NCBI GenBank assembly: GCA_028690665.1
Contig: JAQVAV010000004.1
Location: 124,001 to 188,000, forward strand
Source: Paludibacter sp.
GTDB lineage: Bacteria; Bacteroidota; Bacteroidia; Bacteroidales; Paludibacteraceae
Direction: 5' to 3'
DNA length: 64,000 nt
Shown: piece after piece, positions 1 to 9,787 of the stretch
How positions within the stretch are numbered: position 1 is the first letter of the stretch
Layout: every line of letters begins with the position of its first letter
Program-made: the position numbers and the translations under genes
Notes under the pieces: generated by a model
Database searches by the model: none
Told to the model about the DNA's origin: nothing
What the model saw: only the letters and a program-made list of their open reading frames with translations

Positions 1-109
1 CGTGATTATGTCCAACCTGCGGAAGGCCAGTACCCGCGAAGAAATGATTTCGATCACAAAAACATTAAAAGATTCGTTCACCATAGATATTCCGGAAAAA
101 GATGAGTAG
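1..109 (+). CDS. hemA: C-terminal end of a gene cut by the window edge, probably glutamyl-tRNA reductase
   Basis: An open frame enters from the left edge and stops at a TAG that overlaps the hemC start by 8 bp. About 35 residues are visible, including NLRKASTREEM. Basic and acidic tails of this kind end glutamyl-tRNA reductases, and that enzyme commonly precedes hemC in Bacteroidota haem operons. The identification rests mainly on position and the overlapping stop/start, because no catalytic domain is inside the window. Translational coupling to hemC is likely. Confidence 0.5.
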   Translation, partial: VIMSNLRKASTREEMISITKTLKDSFTIDIPEKDE

Positions 110-1022
110 AAAATTCATAGTTGCCACGCGCCCGAGTTTATTGGCATATACACAAACTCAACAAACAGTTGACCTGCTGAAACAAAAAAATCCGGATTGT
201 GAATTCGAGATTCTGAAAATTTCGACTCACGGAGATGCTGTCGCCGATAAACCACTGACGGCTTTTGGCGGAACCGGAGTTTTTGTCAAGGAGCTTGAAA
301 ACGCCATGTACGAAGGTAAAGCAGACTTCGCCGTGCATAGTTTGAAGGATGTTCCGAGCATTCAGCCCGAAGGTTTGATACTGGCAGCATTCCCTCCCCG
401 TCAGGATGTGCGCGACGTGCTGCTGACACGGAACGGAGAACCGATTGAACAACTGAACGAAAATTGCAAAATCGGAACCGGAAGTCCGCGACGTATGGTA
501 CAGATTGCAGCCATAAAACCGACGGCTACTTTTAGCGATTTAAGAGGAAATATTGATACCCGGTTGAAAAAATTAGAAGAAGGTCAATACGATGCTATCG
601 TGTTGGCTGCCGCCGGCCTGAAACGTTTGGGAAAGCCGGTTGACGAAAAATCTTGCCTTTCAGCGGAAATGTGCATTCCTGCCATTGGTCAGGGTGCCAT
701 TGCTATTGAATGTCGGGCCAATGATGAAGAAACTATTGCATTGCTGAAAACAATTAATGACCTGGCAACAGAAACTGCTATCTCTGCAGAACGAAGCTAC
801 ATGAAAACAATTGGTGGTGGTTGTAAATTTCCATTGGGAGCTTATGCCACAGTTGAAAACGAAACTGTCGAACTAAGCGTAATGCTCGGGAACCACTATA
901 CAGGACAAATCATCCGGATAAAAGAATCGGCCCCGATTGCAGAAACCAAAGCTCTTGGAAAAAAGTTAGGCGAAGCTATCATCGCCGAAGCTGAAAGGCA
1001 GGGAATTGAAATATTAAGGTAA
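102..1022 (+). CDS. hemC: Hydroxymethylbilane synthase (porphobilinogen deaminase)
   Basis: This cytosolic enzyme polymerises four porphobilinogen units into hydroxymethylbilane, the linear precursor of all tetrapyrroles. At 306 aa it has the normal family length. Visible motifs are the substrate-binding IGTGSPRR near residue 125 and the cofactor-attachment segment GGGCKFPLG, with the dipyrromethane cysteine at residue 241 (E. coli Cys242). The start overlaps the preceding gene by 8 bp and hemD follows after 3 bp, so it lies inside a tight haem operon. Nothing is missing or unusual in the sequence. Confidence 0.97.
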   Translation: MSRKFIVATRPSLLAYTQTQQTVDLLKQKNPDCEFEILKISTHGDAVADKPLTAFGGTGVFVKELENAMYEGKADFAVHSLKDVPSIQPEGLILAAFPPRQDVRDVLLTRNGEPIEQLNENCKIGTGSPRRMVQIAAIKPTATFSDLRGNIDTRLKKLEEGQYDAIVLAAAGLKRLGKPVDEKSCLSAEMCIPAIGQGAIAIECRANDEETIALLKTINDLATETAISAERSYMKTIGGGCKFPLGAYATVENETVELSVMLGNHYTGQIIRIKESAPIAETKALGKKLGEAIIAEAERQGIEILR

Positions 1023-1025
1023 TAC

Positions 1026-1787
1026 ATGAAAAAAAAAATCATATCAACAAGGCCATTAGCAGAAGATGATAAAATAAAAAATCTTCTGGAGTCTAAAGGT
1101 GCGTTTGTGATTGATTTTCCGATGATACAAACCAAATGCATTCAGGAAACAGACGAACTGCTTTCGGTTTTAAAAAAAATCAACAATTATAATTGGATAA
1201 TTTTCACCAGTAAAAACGGTGCTCTCTGTTTGTACCAATTGCTTCAAAAGAACGGATTTTCTTATGAAATTATCGGTTCAAAAAAATTTGCGGTTATTGG
1301 CAAAGCTACAGCTGAAAAAGTTCAGAAACTTTTCGGAAAGCCGGCATTTATTTCTTCAGGGAGGAATGCTGAAGATTTACTGTTGGAAATCAGATCTGAA
1401 ATACATCCAACAGATAAAGCCCTGTTAGTTTTAGGCGAACTGGCTGATAATAAATTAGAGGCCGGATTACAAGAACATTGTTCTGTAACAAGAATTAATA
1501 CTTATCAAACCTGTACCATTGAACAAAGCGGTCATCCTGCTGTTGATAAAATTATTCATAATGATTATGATTTGATACTGTTTACCAGTCCTTCGGGATT
1601 CAGAAATTTTCATAAAATCATGTTGACACACAACATCAAAGAAATTAAAGCCGCTTGTATCGGAACAACTACCGAAGCAGAAATGCAGAAATTTGGATTC
1701 AAGCCTGTAGTAGTTTCTCCAAAATCTGATGCAGAAAGCTTTGTCAATGAAATAGAAAAATATTTTGCCTCCTCTGAAGCTTCCTAA
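1026..1787 (+). CDS. hemD: Uroporphyrinogen-III synthase
   Basis: HemD cyclises hydroxymethylbilane and inverts ring D to give uroporphyrinogen III, the branch point to haem and sirohaem. The 253-aa protein is typical in length and poorly conserved, as this family usually is. Recognisable pieces are ISTRPLAED at the N terminus, WIIFTSKNGA near residue 58 and LILFTSPSGFRNF near residue 185, the paired two-lobed pattern of the fold. It starts 3 bp after hemC. A 98-bp gap then separates it from hemB, the first loosening in the operon. Confidence 0.9.
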   Translation: MKKKIISTRPLAEDDKIKNLLESKGAFVIDFPMIQTKCIQETDELLSVLKKINNYNWIIFTSKNGALCLYQLLQKNGFSYEIIGSKKFAVIGKATAEKVQKLFGKPAFISSGRNAEDLLLEIRSEIHPTDKALLVLGELADNKLEAGLQEHCSVTRINTYQTCTIEQSGHPAVDKIIHNDYDLILFTSPSGFRNFHKIMLTHNIKEIKAACIGTTTEAEMQKFGFKPVVVSPKSDAESFVNEIEKYFASSEAS

Positions 1788-1885
1788 TGAGAGAAGTTTA
1801 TTGGACGGACAAAACCATTATAAATTAACTCTTCACTTTTTAAATTCTCCATTGGAGGATTTAGAAAGTTTAAAAACTACATATT

Positions 1886-2863
1886 ATGTCATTTCCGATA
1901 ACAAGACTCCGCCGCCTGCGCCGCAACCCAATTTTGCGCAGCATGATTTCTGAGACTACTCTCAGTGTCGATGACCTGATTATGCCCCTTTTTGTATGTC
2001 CGGGCACAAATGTAAAAAATCCTATCAACTCTATGCCCGGCAACTACCAGCTTTCGGTAGATTTATTGCTCGAAGAGTGTGATACAATTCTGAAAACCGG
2101 TGTAAAATCGGTGCTACTTTTCGGTATTCCGGATCACAAAGATGAAACCGGAGCCGTAGCTTGTGAACACAACGGAATTGTACAACGCGCCATTCGGGCC
2201 ATCAAAGAACGTTTTGGCGATGAATTGCTGATTGTTGCCGATGTTTGTAACTGCGAGTACACTACACACGGGCATTGCGGAACCATTGTAGATGGCGATG
2301 TTGACAACGATCTTACGCTCGAAACATTAGCTGCACAATCTGTTTCGCTGGCCGAAGCAGGAGCGGATGTGATTGCTCCCAGCGATATGATGGACGGACG
2401 TGTCATGAAAATCCGGGAAGCTTTAGACCAGCATGGATTCAACCAGACTCCGATTATGGCTTATTCGGCCAAATATGCTTCCGGTTTTTACGGCCCGTTC
2501 CGCGAAGCTGCCGAATCTGCACCAAAATTCGGCGATCGCCGCAGCTATCAAATGAATCCGGCCAACTCCGACGAAGCTATGCGTGAGATTGCTCTCGACA
2601 TTGAAGAAGGAGCTGATATGGTTATGGTGAAACCGGCAATGAGCTACCTCGACATTATTCGTCGTTGCAAGGACACTTTTAATATTCCGATTGTCGCCTA
2701 CAGTGTAAGCGGAGAATTCTCCATGATTAAAGCGGTGGCGGCCAACGGGTGGATTGACGAAGAACGCATCATGATGGAAGTAGCCCTGTCGATTAAACGC
2801 GCCGGCGCCGACATCATTATAACTTATTACGCAAAAGAAATTGCGAAGGTATTAGCCCGGTAA
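1886..2863 (+). CDS. hemB: Porphobilinogen synthase (delta-aminolevulinate dehydratase)
   Basis: HemB condenses two 5-aminolevulinate molecules into porphobilinogen. The 325-aa protein has both substrate-binding lysines: Lys196 in YSAKYASGFYG and the Schiff-base Lys249 in MVKPAMSYLD. The cysteine-rich patch VCNCEYTTHGHCG supplies Cys121, Cys123 and Cys131, so this is the zinc-dependent class and not the magnesium/aspartate class. The start MSFPITRLRRLRR is typical of the family. The gene lies between hemD and hemL in pathway-related order, about 100 bp from each neighbour. Confidence 0.97.
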   Translation: MSFPITRLRRLRRNPILRSMISETTLSVDDLIMPLFVCPGTNVKNPINSMPGNYQLSVDLLLEECDTILKTGVKSVLLFGIPDHKDETGAVACEHNGIVQRAIRAIKERFGDELLIVADVCNCEYTTHGHCGTIVDGDVDNDLTLETLAAQSVSLAEAGADVIAPSDMMDGRVMKIREALDQHGFNQTPIMAYSAKYASGFYGPFREAAESAPKFGDRRSYQMNPANSDEAMREIALDIEEGADMVMVKPAMSYLDIIRRCKDTFNIPIVAYSVSGEFSMIKAVAANGWIDEERIMMEVALSIKRAGADIIITYYAKEIAKVLAR

Positions 2864-2961
2864 ATTCTCTAATAGAGTAAATTAAAGTTTACCTGACAAT
2901 AAAAAATAAAACCGACTAACAACTTCTCCTCCCTTTCCGGAAGGTTGAAAGAGACAGAATT

Positions 2962-4251
2962 ATGAATATACAAAACAGCATATCAGCTTTTCATGAGGCA
3001 TGTGAAATTATTCCGGGAGGAGTAAATTCTCCGGTTCGTGCTTTCAAAAGTGTGGGCGGCCAACCGGTTTTTATACAAAAAGCCAAAGGTTCGAAAATTA
3101 TTGATATTGATGGCAACGAATACATTGATTTTGTAGGCTCCTGGGGTCCGATGATTCTCGGCCATGCCTATCAACCGATTGTAGAAATTATACAAAAAAC
3201 GGCGGAATCAGGTACCAGCTATGGTGCTCCTACTCTACTCGAAACCGAAATGGCAGAACTGATTGCCAGCATGATGCCGTCGGTTGAAATGGTTCGTATG
3301 GTCAACTCGGGAACAGAAGCGACTATGAGTGCCATTCGTTTAGCTCGTGGCGTAACAGGTCGTCAGAAAATTCTGAAATTTGCCGGTTGCTATCATGGTC
3401 ACGGCGACAGTTTTCTGATTAAGGCAGGGTCCGGCGCACTAACTTTCGGATTGCCGGATAGTCCGGGAGTAACCAAGAGTACTGCTCAAGACACCCTTAC
3501 GGCCAATTACAACGATTTGGAATCGGTAGAAAAAATGTTTGCAGCTTATCCAAACGAGATTGCAGCAATCATTGTTGAACCGGTAGCTGCCAATATGGGT
3601 GTTGTTTTGCCACAAAAAGGTTTTCTGGAAGGTTTGCGAAAAATCACAGAAGCCAATGGCACTTTACTGATTTTCGACGAAGTAATTACAGGATTTCGTC
3701 TTTCTCCCGGAGGTGCTCAGAAATATTTCGGAGTAATGCCCGACATCACTACTATGGGTAAAATTATCGGCGGCGGACTTCCTGTAGGCGCCTATGGCGG
3801 AAAAAAATCCATCATGGAACAACTTGCTCCTGCCGGACCAATTTATCAGGCCGGAACACTTTCGGGAAATCCTTTAGCCATGGCAGCAGGTATTATAATG
3901 CTTAAAACACTGAAAGAAAATTCTGAAATATACAGCAAACTTGACCGTCATGCCGGGATGCTTGAAAACGGATTGAAAGAAGGATTGGAAAAAGCGGGCA
4001 TCAAAGGAGTTGTAAATCGTGCAGGCTCATTGCTTACCCTATTTTTCACTGACAAAGAGAAAGTTGAATCGTTCGAAGATGTAATGACTTCCGACAAAGA
4101 ACATTATGCAAAATTTTTCCGTTTATCACTTGAAGCAGGAATATATCTGGCACCATCACAATTTGAAGCGACTTTTATTTCGAATGCCCACAGCGACGAA
4201 GATATTCTGAAAACCATTGAAGCGGCACAGGATGCGATGAAACAATTGTAA
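2962..4251 (+). CDS. hemL: Glutamate-1-semialdehyde 2,1-aminomutase
   Basis: This PLP enzyme turns glutamate-1-semialdehyde into 5-aminolevulinate, completing the C5 route that begins with HemA. The length (429 aa) matches the family. The N terminus has the signature [16 protein letters not shown], the middle has [16 protein letters not shown], and the PLP lysine is Lys267 in [11 protein letters not shown] (E. coli Lys265). The following hemE begins 3 bp after the stop. Its presence shows that the organism makes ALA from glutamyl-tRNA and not from glycine and succinyl-CoA. Confidence 0.97.
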   Translation: MNIQNSISAFHEACEIIPGGVNSPVRAFKSVGGQPVFIQKAKGSKIIDIDGNEYIDFVGSWGPMILGHAYQPIVEIIQKTAESGTSYGAPTLLETEMAELIASMMPSVEMVRMVNSGTEATMSAIRLARGVTGRQKILKFAGCYHGHGDSFLIKAGSGALTFGLPDSPGVTKSTAQDTLTANYNDLESVEKMFAAYPNEIAAIIVEPVAANMGVVLPQKGFLEGLRKITEANGTLLIFDEVITGFRLSPGGAQKYFGVMPDITTMGKIIGGGLPVGAYGGKKSIMEQLAPAGPIYQAGTLSGNPLAMAAGIIMLKTLKENSEIYSKLDRHAGMLENGLKEGLEKAGIKGVVNRAGSLLTLFFTDKEKVESFEDVMTSDKEHYAKFFRLSLEAGIYLAPSQFEATFISNAHSDEDILKTIEAAQDAMKQL

Positions 4252-4254
4252 AAT

Positions 4255-5292
4255 ATGTCAAACAATATATTTACCGATACTCTTAAAGGAATTAAACGCG
4301 AACGACCGCCAGTTTGGTTTATGCGTCAGGCAGGCCGCGTTTTGCCTTCATACATGAAACTACGGGAAAAATACAGTTTTAGGGAAATGATGCAAAACCC
4401 TGAACTGGCAGCAAAGGTTACATTGCTACCCGTAAATGATCTGGAAGTGGATGCAGCCATTTTGTTTTCGGATATTCTGGTAATTCCGGAAGCCTTGGGA
4501 ATGGAACTGAAATTCACTGAAAAAGGTCCGGTGTTCGACACGCCATTGCAGAATACATCAAATCAGTTTTCGGAACTTCAGGCAGATGTATCAAAACTTG
4601 AACATATTTATAAAGCGTTAGATATTATCAAACAGGAAAAACCCGAAGACATAGCGTTGATCGGATTTTGCGGGGCACCATTCACCACATTCTGTTATAT
4701 GGTGGAAGGAAACAGCGCCAATCATAATTTTTCTAAAGCGATAAAACTTTTTTACAACAATCCGGAAATTTCAGAAAAAATACTTCAGAAAATAACCGAC
4801 TTGTCGGTAGAATATGCTATCGGGCAAACCAAACATGGGATTGACGTGTTTCAATTATTCGAAACGCATGCCGGATTGATTCCATCCGATTTGTACATGG
4901 AACGGATTTTACCGCATGTTCATAGGATTACAAATGCTGTGCGTACTGCCGGCGTCCCGGCTATTTTCTTTCCGAAAGGATTGGGAACCGGAATTGCGCA
5001 TATAAATTCTGAAACAGCTGATTTTGTGAGCATTGACTGGCAGTATTCACTTCCGGAAGCTCGTAAATTAATTGACCCGAAAATCGGAGTTCAGGGAAAC
5101 CTTGACCCACGCATTTTATCGATTGACGACAAAAAAATGATTGAAAAAGAGCTTAATAAATTTAAGTTTTTTGGGGAAACAAATCCAAACTGGATCTTCA
5201 ACACCGGCCATGGTTTGATGCCTGACAATAAAGTGGACAACGTAAAATTTGTTGTCGACTGGGTAAAAAACACCGACTGGAAACGAGATTAA
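4255..5292 (+). CDS. hemE: Uroporphyrinogen decarboxylase
   Basis: HemE removes four carboxyl groups from uroporphyrinogen III to make coproporphyrinogen III, committing the precursor to haem over sirohaem. The N terminus carries the diagnostic PPVWFMRQAGRVLPSY, and later come GFCGAPFTTFCYMVEG and FNTGHGLMPD near the C terminus. The length (345 aa) is normal. It starts 3 bp after hemL, and hemN follows after 27 bp. It competes for substrate with the methyltransferase encoded convergently at 9.0-9.8 kb. Confidence 0.97.
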   Translation: MSNNIFTDTLKGIKRERPPVWFMRQAGRVLPSYMKLREKYSFREMMQNPELAAKVTLLPVNDLEVDAAILFSDILVIPEALGMELKFTEKGPVFDTPLQNTSNQFSELQADVSKLEHIYKALDIIKQEKPEDIALIGFCGAPFTTFCYMVEGNSANHNFSKAIKLFYNNPEISEKILQKITDLSVEYAIGQTKHGIDVFQLFETHAGLIPSDLYMERILPHVHRITNAVRTAGVPAIFFPKGLGTGIAHINSETADFVSIDWQYSLPEARKLIDPKIGVQGNLDPRILSIDDKKMIEKELNKFKFFGETNPNWIFNTGHGLMPDNKVDNVKFVVDWVKNTDWKRD

Positions 5293-5319
5293 AACAATAT
5301 AAAATTGCACTATATTTAA

Positions 5320-6696
5320 ATGAAAATAACTCCCGAATTTCTCAATAAATACAATAAAACAGGGCCACGATACACCAGTTATCCGCCGGCTACAAGCTTT
5401 ACACAAGATTTCAAATCCGAAAATTTTGTACCGGCGTTGATAAACTCGAACTCCCATCAACCAGAAAATATTTCCATTTATATACATATTCCGTTTTGTC
5501 CGCAACTGTGTTATTTCTGTGGTTGTAATACCCAGAAATTTGAAAGTGCAGCCAAAGTCCGTCGTTATATCGACTGTGTTTTGAAAGAGATTGACACGGT
5601 AGCCCAACATATCGACAAATCCCGGAAAGTAAGTCAGGTACACTGGGGCGGTGGAACTCCAAATTCCATTAACTTCGATTATATTCAGGAAATTATGGAG
5701 AAAATCGGTTCTCATTTCAGTTACACCCAAAATCCGGAAATTGCCATTGAATGCAGCCCGGCTTATCTTTCGGTTGAAGACATCGACCGTCTGGCAACCA
5801 TTGGATTCAATCGTGTGAGTTTGGGAATTCAGGATTTCAATGACGAAGTGTTGAATGCCATCAACCGGCGCCCGTCAAAGTTGCCGATTGACCAGGTTAT
5901 TGAACGTTTTCGCCTGAATCATTTCAAAGGAATCAATCTTGATCTGGTTTACGGATTACCCCTGCAAACACTTGAAAGTTTCAGACAAAATATTGAAAAA
6001 GCCATTGCGCTTTCACCTGACAGAATTGTAACGTTTTCGTATGCTCATGTGCCTTGGGTAAACGAAAATCAGAAAAAAATGGACGAATCGACCATGGCAG
6101 GTCCGGATCTGAAACTGCAAATGCTGCTTGCCGGATTCGAGTTGCTAACCAACAGTGGCTACGAATCAATCGGCATGGATCATTTTGCGAAACCAACCGA
6201 TGACCTCGCCATTGCAAAGCACAATAAAAAACTTCATCGTAATTTTCAGGGATATTGTACCCGCGAAACTACCGGGCAGGTTTATGCTTTCGGTAGTTCC
6301 GGCATATCGCAATTGTGGGGAACTTATGCACAGAATAAAAAAAATCTTTTTCACTACATGGAAGCCATTGAAGAAACAGGACTCGCCATTGATCGTGGAT
6401 ACAGTTTATCAAAGGAGGAAATCGTCATTCGCGAAGTTATCGATGAAGTAATGTGTAATGGCATTGTGGATTTTACTGAAATAGGGAAACGTGTAAAATG
6501 CAATGCTGATGATGTGAAAATCATTACCGGATTCGATGGAAACAAATTACAACCTTTTATTGAAGACGGATTGGCCGAAGTCATTAATGATAATGTACAT
6601 GTAAATGCCGATGGTATGTTTGTGGTTCGGAACATAGCTATGCTATTCGATCCGAACTTAGTAAAAAGCACTTCAAAATTTTCAAAAACCGTATAA
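5320..6696 (+). CDS. hemN: Oxygen-independent coproporphyrinogen III dehydrogenase (radical SAM)
   Basis: The enzyme oxidatively decarboxylates coproporphyrinogen III to protoporphyrinogen IX using S-adenosylmethionine and a [4Fe-4S] cluster. The cluster motif CPQLCYFCGC places the three ligands at residues 60, 64 and 67, with the conserved fourth cysteine at 69. At 458 aa it matches true HemN; shorter HemW-type paralogues are about 380 aa. Other family marks are YTSYPPAT near the start and VHWGGGTPN. Its last base is the first base of hemH (TAATG), a strong sign of translational coupling. It suits an anaerobe. Confidence 0.96.
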   Translation: MKITPEFLNKYNKTGPRYTSYPPATSFTQDFKSENFVPALINSNSHQPENISIYIHIPFCPQLCYFCGCNTQKFESAAKVRRYIDCVLKEIDTVAQHIDKSRKVSQVHWGGGTPNSINFDYIQEIMEKIGSHFSYTQNPEIAIECSPAYLSVEDIDRLATIGFNRVSLGIQDFNDEVLNAINRRPSKLPIDQVIERFRLNHFKGINLDLVYGLPLQTLESFRQNIEKAIALSPDRIVTFSYAHVPWVNENQKKMDESTMAGPDLKLQMLLAGFELLTNSGYESIGMDHFAKPTDDLAIAKHNKKLHRNFQGYCTRETTGQVYAFGSSGISQLWGTYAQNKKNLFHYMEAIEETGLAIDRGYSLSKEEIVIREVIDEVMCNGIVDFTEIGKRVKCNADDVKIITGFDGNKLQPFIEDGLAEVINDNVHVNADGMFVVRNIAMLFDPNLVKSTSKFSKTV

Positions 6697-7622
6697 TGAC
6701 TGGTGTTCTTTTAATTAATATGGGTTCACCGCTTTCAAAAAAAGAAATGCGGGAGTTTTTGTTCAACATGTTCACAGACAAAGCTATTCTGCCATTTCCG
6801 AAAATTCCACAAACATTATTAGCCCTCATGATCAGTAGCTTTCGAAATTCAGGTTCATGGAAAAAATATCAGCAAATCGGTGGCTCTAAATTGAAAGCAT
6901 CCATGAATGTTATTTGTAATCAGCTTCAATCGGAAATCGGCAAAGATTATCTTGTAACGGCAGCATATTCTTATAGCAAACCTTCTATCCGGGAAGGAAT
7001 TGAGCACTTCAAAAAGCAGGGAATCACGCATATAAAAGTTATCACCATGTATCCACATTCGGCATTTTCAACAACCGGAAGTGTCATTTCTGATTTATCC
7101 AAAGTTCAAAAAAAACATGATGAGCTGAGTATCACGGAACTCGGCACTTATGGAGACCACCCCGATTTTATTGATTATTGGGTGGATAATATCAGAAAAT
7201 CGATACAAAAATCAGAATTTAATAGCCCGACACTTGTTTTTAGTGCCCATTCCATTCCACAATATAATGTAGATGAAGGTGACACTTATGTTGAAGAAAT
7301 AAAAACATCGGCCCAATTGATTTCCGGAAAACTTGGATTAAATTACCGCGTAGGATTTCAATCGAAAATAGGAAGAATAAAATGGGTTGATCCGGACACA
7401 AAAGAATTACTGAAAGAGATGAAAGCCGAAAATATCGACGAAATCATGCTTGTACCTATCAGTTTCGTCACAGAAAATTTAGAAACGGCCTATGATCAGG
7501 GCATTGAAATAATCCCGTATGCAAAAAACGAACTCAACATACAAAATATCAGCAGGGTGGAAATTCCCAATTCTCATCCATTGCTTATATCAATGTTAAA
7601 GAAACTCATAACAGAGAAATGA
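6696..7622 (+). CDS. hemH: Ferrochelatase
   Basis: Inserts ferrous iron into the porphyrin ring to make haem. The 308-aa protein starts TGVLLINMGSP, the usual ferrochelatase opening. It has the metal-site histidine at residue 185 in FSAHSIPQYN and the acidic helix ENLETAYDQG near residue 258. No cysteine pattern for a [2Fe-2S] cluster is evident. The start overlaps the hemN stop by one base and its stop overlaps the next start (ATGA), so the last three genes of the operon form one coupled translation unit. Confidence 0.94.
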   Translation: MTGVLLINMGSPLSKKEMREFLFNMFTDKAILPFPKIPQTLLALMISSFRNSGSWKKYQQIGGSKLKASMNVICNQLQSEIGKDYLVTAAYSYSKPSIREGIEHFKKQGITHIKVITMYPHSAFSTTGSVISDLSKVQKKHDELSITELGTYGDHPDFIDYWVDNIRKSIQKSEFNSPTLVFSAHSIPQYNVDEGDTYVEEIKTSAQLISGKLGLNYRVGFQSKIGRIKWVDPDTKELLKEMKAENIDEIMLVPISFVTENLETAYDQGIEIIPYAKNELNIQNISRVEIPNSHPLLISMLKKLITEK

Positions 7623-9001
7623 CAACAAATAATTCAATCATTAAAACTGATGTAGTGGTACTTGGAGCCGGACTAACCGGACTGACCACAGCTTATTATC
7701 TCCATAAAAACAACAAATCATTTATCGTTTTAGAAAAACAAAATCACGTGGGAGGAGTAATCCAATCACATCAGGATAAAGGATTTACCCACGAAAACGG
7801 GCCAAATACAGGAGTAATCGGCAATACAACGGTAGTAGAATTATTTGAAGAATTATCTGGCAAATGCAACTTACAAATCGGGGGTAAAAATGTAAGCAAA
7901 CGTTATATTCTCAAACACGGACAATGGAAACATTTGCCCATGGGGCCTGTTGACGCAGTAACGACACCACTTTTCACCCTAAAAGATAAGTTCCGGATTC
8001 TGGGAGAACCATTCCGAAAACCTGGAACAGACCCACACGAAACGCTGACCGGATTTGTAAAACGGCGCATGGGGCAAAGTTACCTGAATTATGCTATTGA
8101 TCCGTTCATTATCGGAGTATATGCCGGTGACCCGAATTATTTAGTGCCCAAATACGCACTTCCGAAATTGTATAATCTGGAACAAAAATACGGCAGTCTG
8201 ATTGGCGGTTCGGTCAAAAAAGGATTTGCAGAAAAGAAAACCGAAGCCGAAAAGAAAGTCAGCCGTAAAACATTTTCATTCGAAGGCGGATTAAGTTCAC
8301 TCATAAATGCACTATACGAATCGGCAGAAAAAGAAAATTTTGTTACTGGTGCGAAAGATGTTGTTGTTGCAAAAAACGAGGAATATTTAGTTTCATATAC
8401 TGACAAAAACGGAGATAAGATAAACATTCAGGCTGCCAATGTAATTTCAACCGTCGGGGCTTATGCTTTGAGCGGATTATTTCCTTTTATCGACAAAACG
8501 GCTATCAGTAAAATCGATAATTTGCTTTACGGCAAGGTGATTGAAGTATCACTCGGATTCAACCATTGGGATGGAGTAACATTAGATGGTTTTGGTGGGC
8601 TCATACCATCCATCGAGAAACGAGACATTCTGGGAGTGCTCTACATGTCTGCTCTGTTTCCCGGCAGAGCACCCGAAGGAGGTGCCTTGCTCTCAGTCTT
8701 TATGGGAGGTGTTCGCCATCAGGAATTAGTAGACAAAACGGATGAAGAAATCAAAAAAATTATTGAACGAGAACTGAAAGATTTGATGCAATTACAAAAA
8801 TTCAATCCTGATTTAATCTATATCAATCGCCATCAGAAAGCTATACCTCAATATGGAGCAGAAAGCGGTGAACGTTTTTCAACCATCGAAATGCTTGAAA
8901 AACAATATCCCGGTCTGCAAATAGGTGGAAATCTTCGCGGAGGAATCGGTATGGCCGACCGAATAAAACAGGGAAAGGAATTAGCAGAACGTATTCTTTA
9001 A
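7619..9001 (+). CDS. hemG: Protoporphyrinogen oxidase, FAD-dependent (HemY-like family)
   Basis: Aromatises protoporphyrinogen IX by removing six electrons. The N terminus has the dinucleotide-binding VVVLGAGLTGLTTAYY followed by an acidic LEKQNHVGG, and the C terminus ends GNLRGGIGMADRI, where the FAD-interacting C-terminal segment of this family lies. The length is 460 aa. This is the flavoprotein type, not the small flavodoxin-like HemG of enterobacteria or the membrane HemJ, although the family model often carries the symbol hemG. The ORF overlaps hemH by 4 bp. It is the last gene of the operon and runs convergently into the next gene with a 9-bp gap. Confidence 0.92.
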   Translation: MTTNNSIIKTDVVVLGAGLTGLTTAYYLHKNNKSFIVLEKQNHVGGVIQSHQDKGFTHENGPNTGVIGNTTVVELFEELSGKCNLQIGGKNVSKRYILKHGQWKHLPMGPVDAVTTPLFTLKDKFRILGEPFRKPGTDPHETLTGFVKRRMGQSYLNYAIDPFIIGVYAGDPNYLVPKYALPKLYNLEQKYGSLIGGSVKKGFAEKKTEAEKKVSRKTFSFEGGLSSLINALYESAEKENFVTGAKDVVVAKNEEYLVSYTDKNGDKINIQAANVISTVGAYALSGLFPFIDKTAISKIDNLLYGKVIEVSLGFNHWDGVTLDGFGGLIPSIEKRDILGVLYMSALFPGRAPEGGALLSVFMGGVRHQELVDKTDEEIKKIIERELKDLMQLQKFNPDLIYINRHQKAIPQYGAESGERFSTIEMLEKQYPGLQIGGNLRGGIGMADRIKQGKELAERIL

Positions 9002-9010
9002 AAAAATCAA

Positions 9011-9757
9011 TTAAGAAATAGCAGATAAAAGTTCTGTTGGAAATCGAACCTCTTTCCTCGACGAAACCACATACCCAATCACAATAATTACAGGTGTTGG
9101 GTATTTTTTTTCTTCACGACTAAGCATGTTTAAGTCCGTTATAACTTCAGATTGATCGGGCAATGATACATTATGTACCAAAGCTACCGGAGTTTTCGGA
9201 TCACGGCCTTCGGCTATGGCTTTTTTCGCAATTTTATGAATCGTATTACCAGCCATAAAGCAAATTAATGTATCAGTATTTGGTAATTTAACTTCAGTCG
9301 TGTGTCCGGTAACAAACGAAACTGATTTTGCAATACCACGCAACGTCAATGGAATTTGTGTAAGTCCTGCAACAGCAATTCCTGTAGACACCCCGGGAAT
9401 AACAGAGACTTCTATTCCATGAAATTTCAGAAACTCAATCTCTTCGCCACCATGAGCGAAAATCATGGAATCGCCCCCTTTCAATCGCACAATTTTTTTA
9501 CCCGAATACGCAGCAGCAAGCATTAATGCATTTATTTCATCCTGCTCATGGCTATGTTTATGACAACGCTTACCAACATAAACTTTTTGAGCTCTGTATT
9601 TTTCTAAAAATTTACAATCAACCAAATCATCATGAAAAATTATGTCAGCATTATTCATTGCTTTATCTCCGGCAATGGTAAGAAGGTCTGGATTTCCGGG
9701 ACCAAAGCCAACTAAAGTCACTTTTCCGAAGGATGTTTCAGCATCTATATTATACAT
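9011..9757 (-). CDS. cobA: Uroporphyrinogen-III C-methyltransferase (SUMT)
   Basis: Methylates uroporphyrinogen III at C2 and C7 with SAM to give precorrin-2, the first step toward sirohaem. The 248-aa protein is a stand-alone methylase. Its motifs are VGFGPGNPDLLT at the N terminus, RLKGGDSMIFAHGGEE near residue 93 and VIPGVSTGIAVAG after it. It is the last gene of the cys transcript, downstream of the precorrin-2 dehydrogenase, so its product supplies the sirohaem of sulfite reductase. Roles in cobalamin synthesis cannot be excluded from sequence. Confidence 0.93.
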   Translation of the reverse strand: MYNIDAETSFGKVTLVGFGPGNPDLLTIAGDKAMNNADIIFHDDLVDCKFLEKYRAQKVYVGKRCHKHSHEQDEINALMLAAAYSGKKIVRLKGGDSMIFAHGGEEIEFLKFHGIEVSVIPGVSTGIAVAGLTQIPLTLRGIAKSVSFVTGHTTEVKLPNTDTLICFMAGNTIHKIAKKAIAEGRDPKTPVALVHNVSLPDQSEVITDLNMLSREEKKYPTPVIIVIGYVVSSRKEVRFPTELLSAIS

Positions 9758-9787
9758 TACAACAAATTCAAAATTAGTAAATCGAAT

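Noticed and set aside
1765-1953. 62-aa frame between hemD and hemB
   Set aside because: It overlaps both genes in another phase and has low-complexity proline content from the hemB start.
5116-5730. 204-aa open frame on the minus strand under hemE/hemN
   Set aside because: It is antisense to two well-conserved haem genes and shows no recognisable domain.
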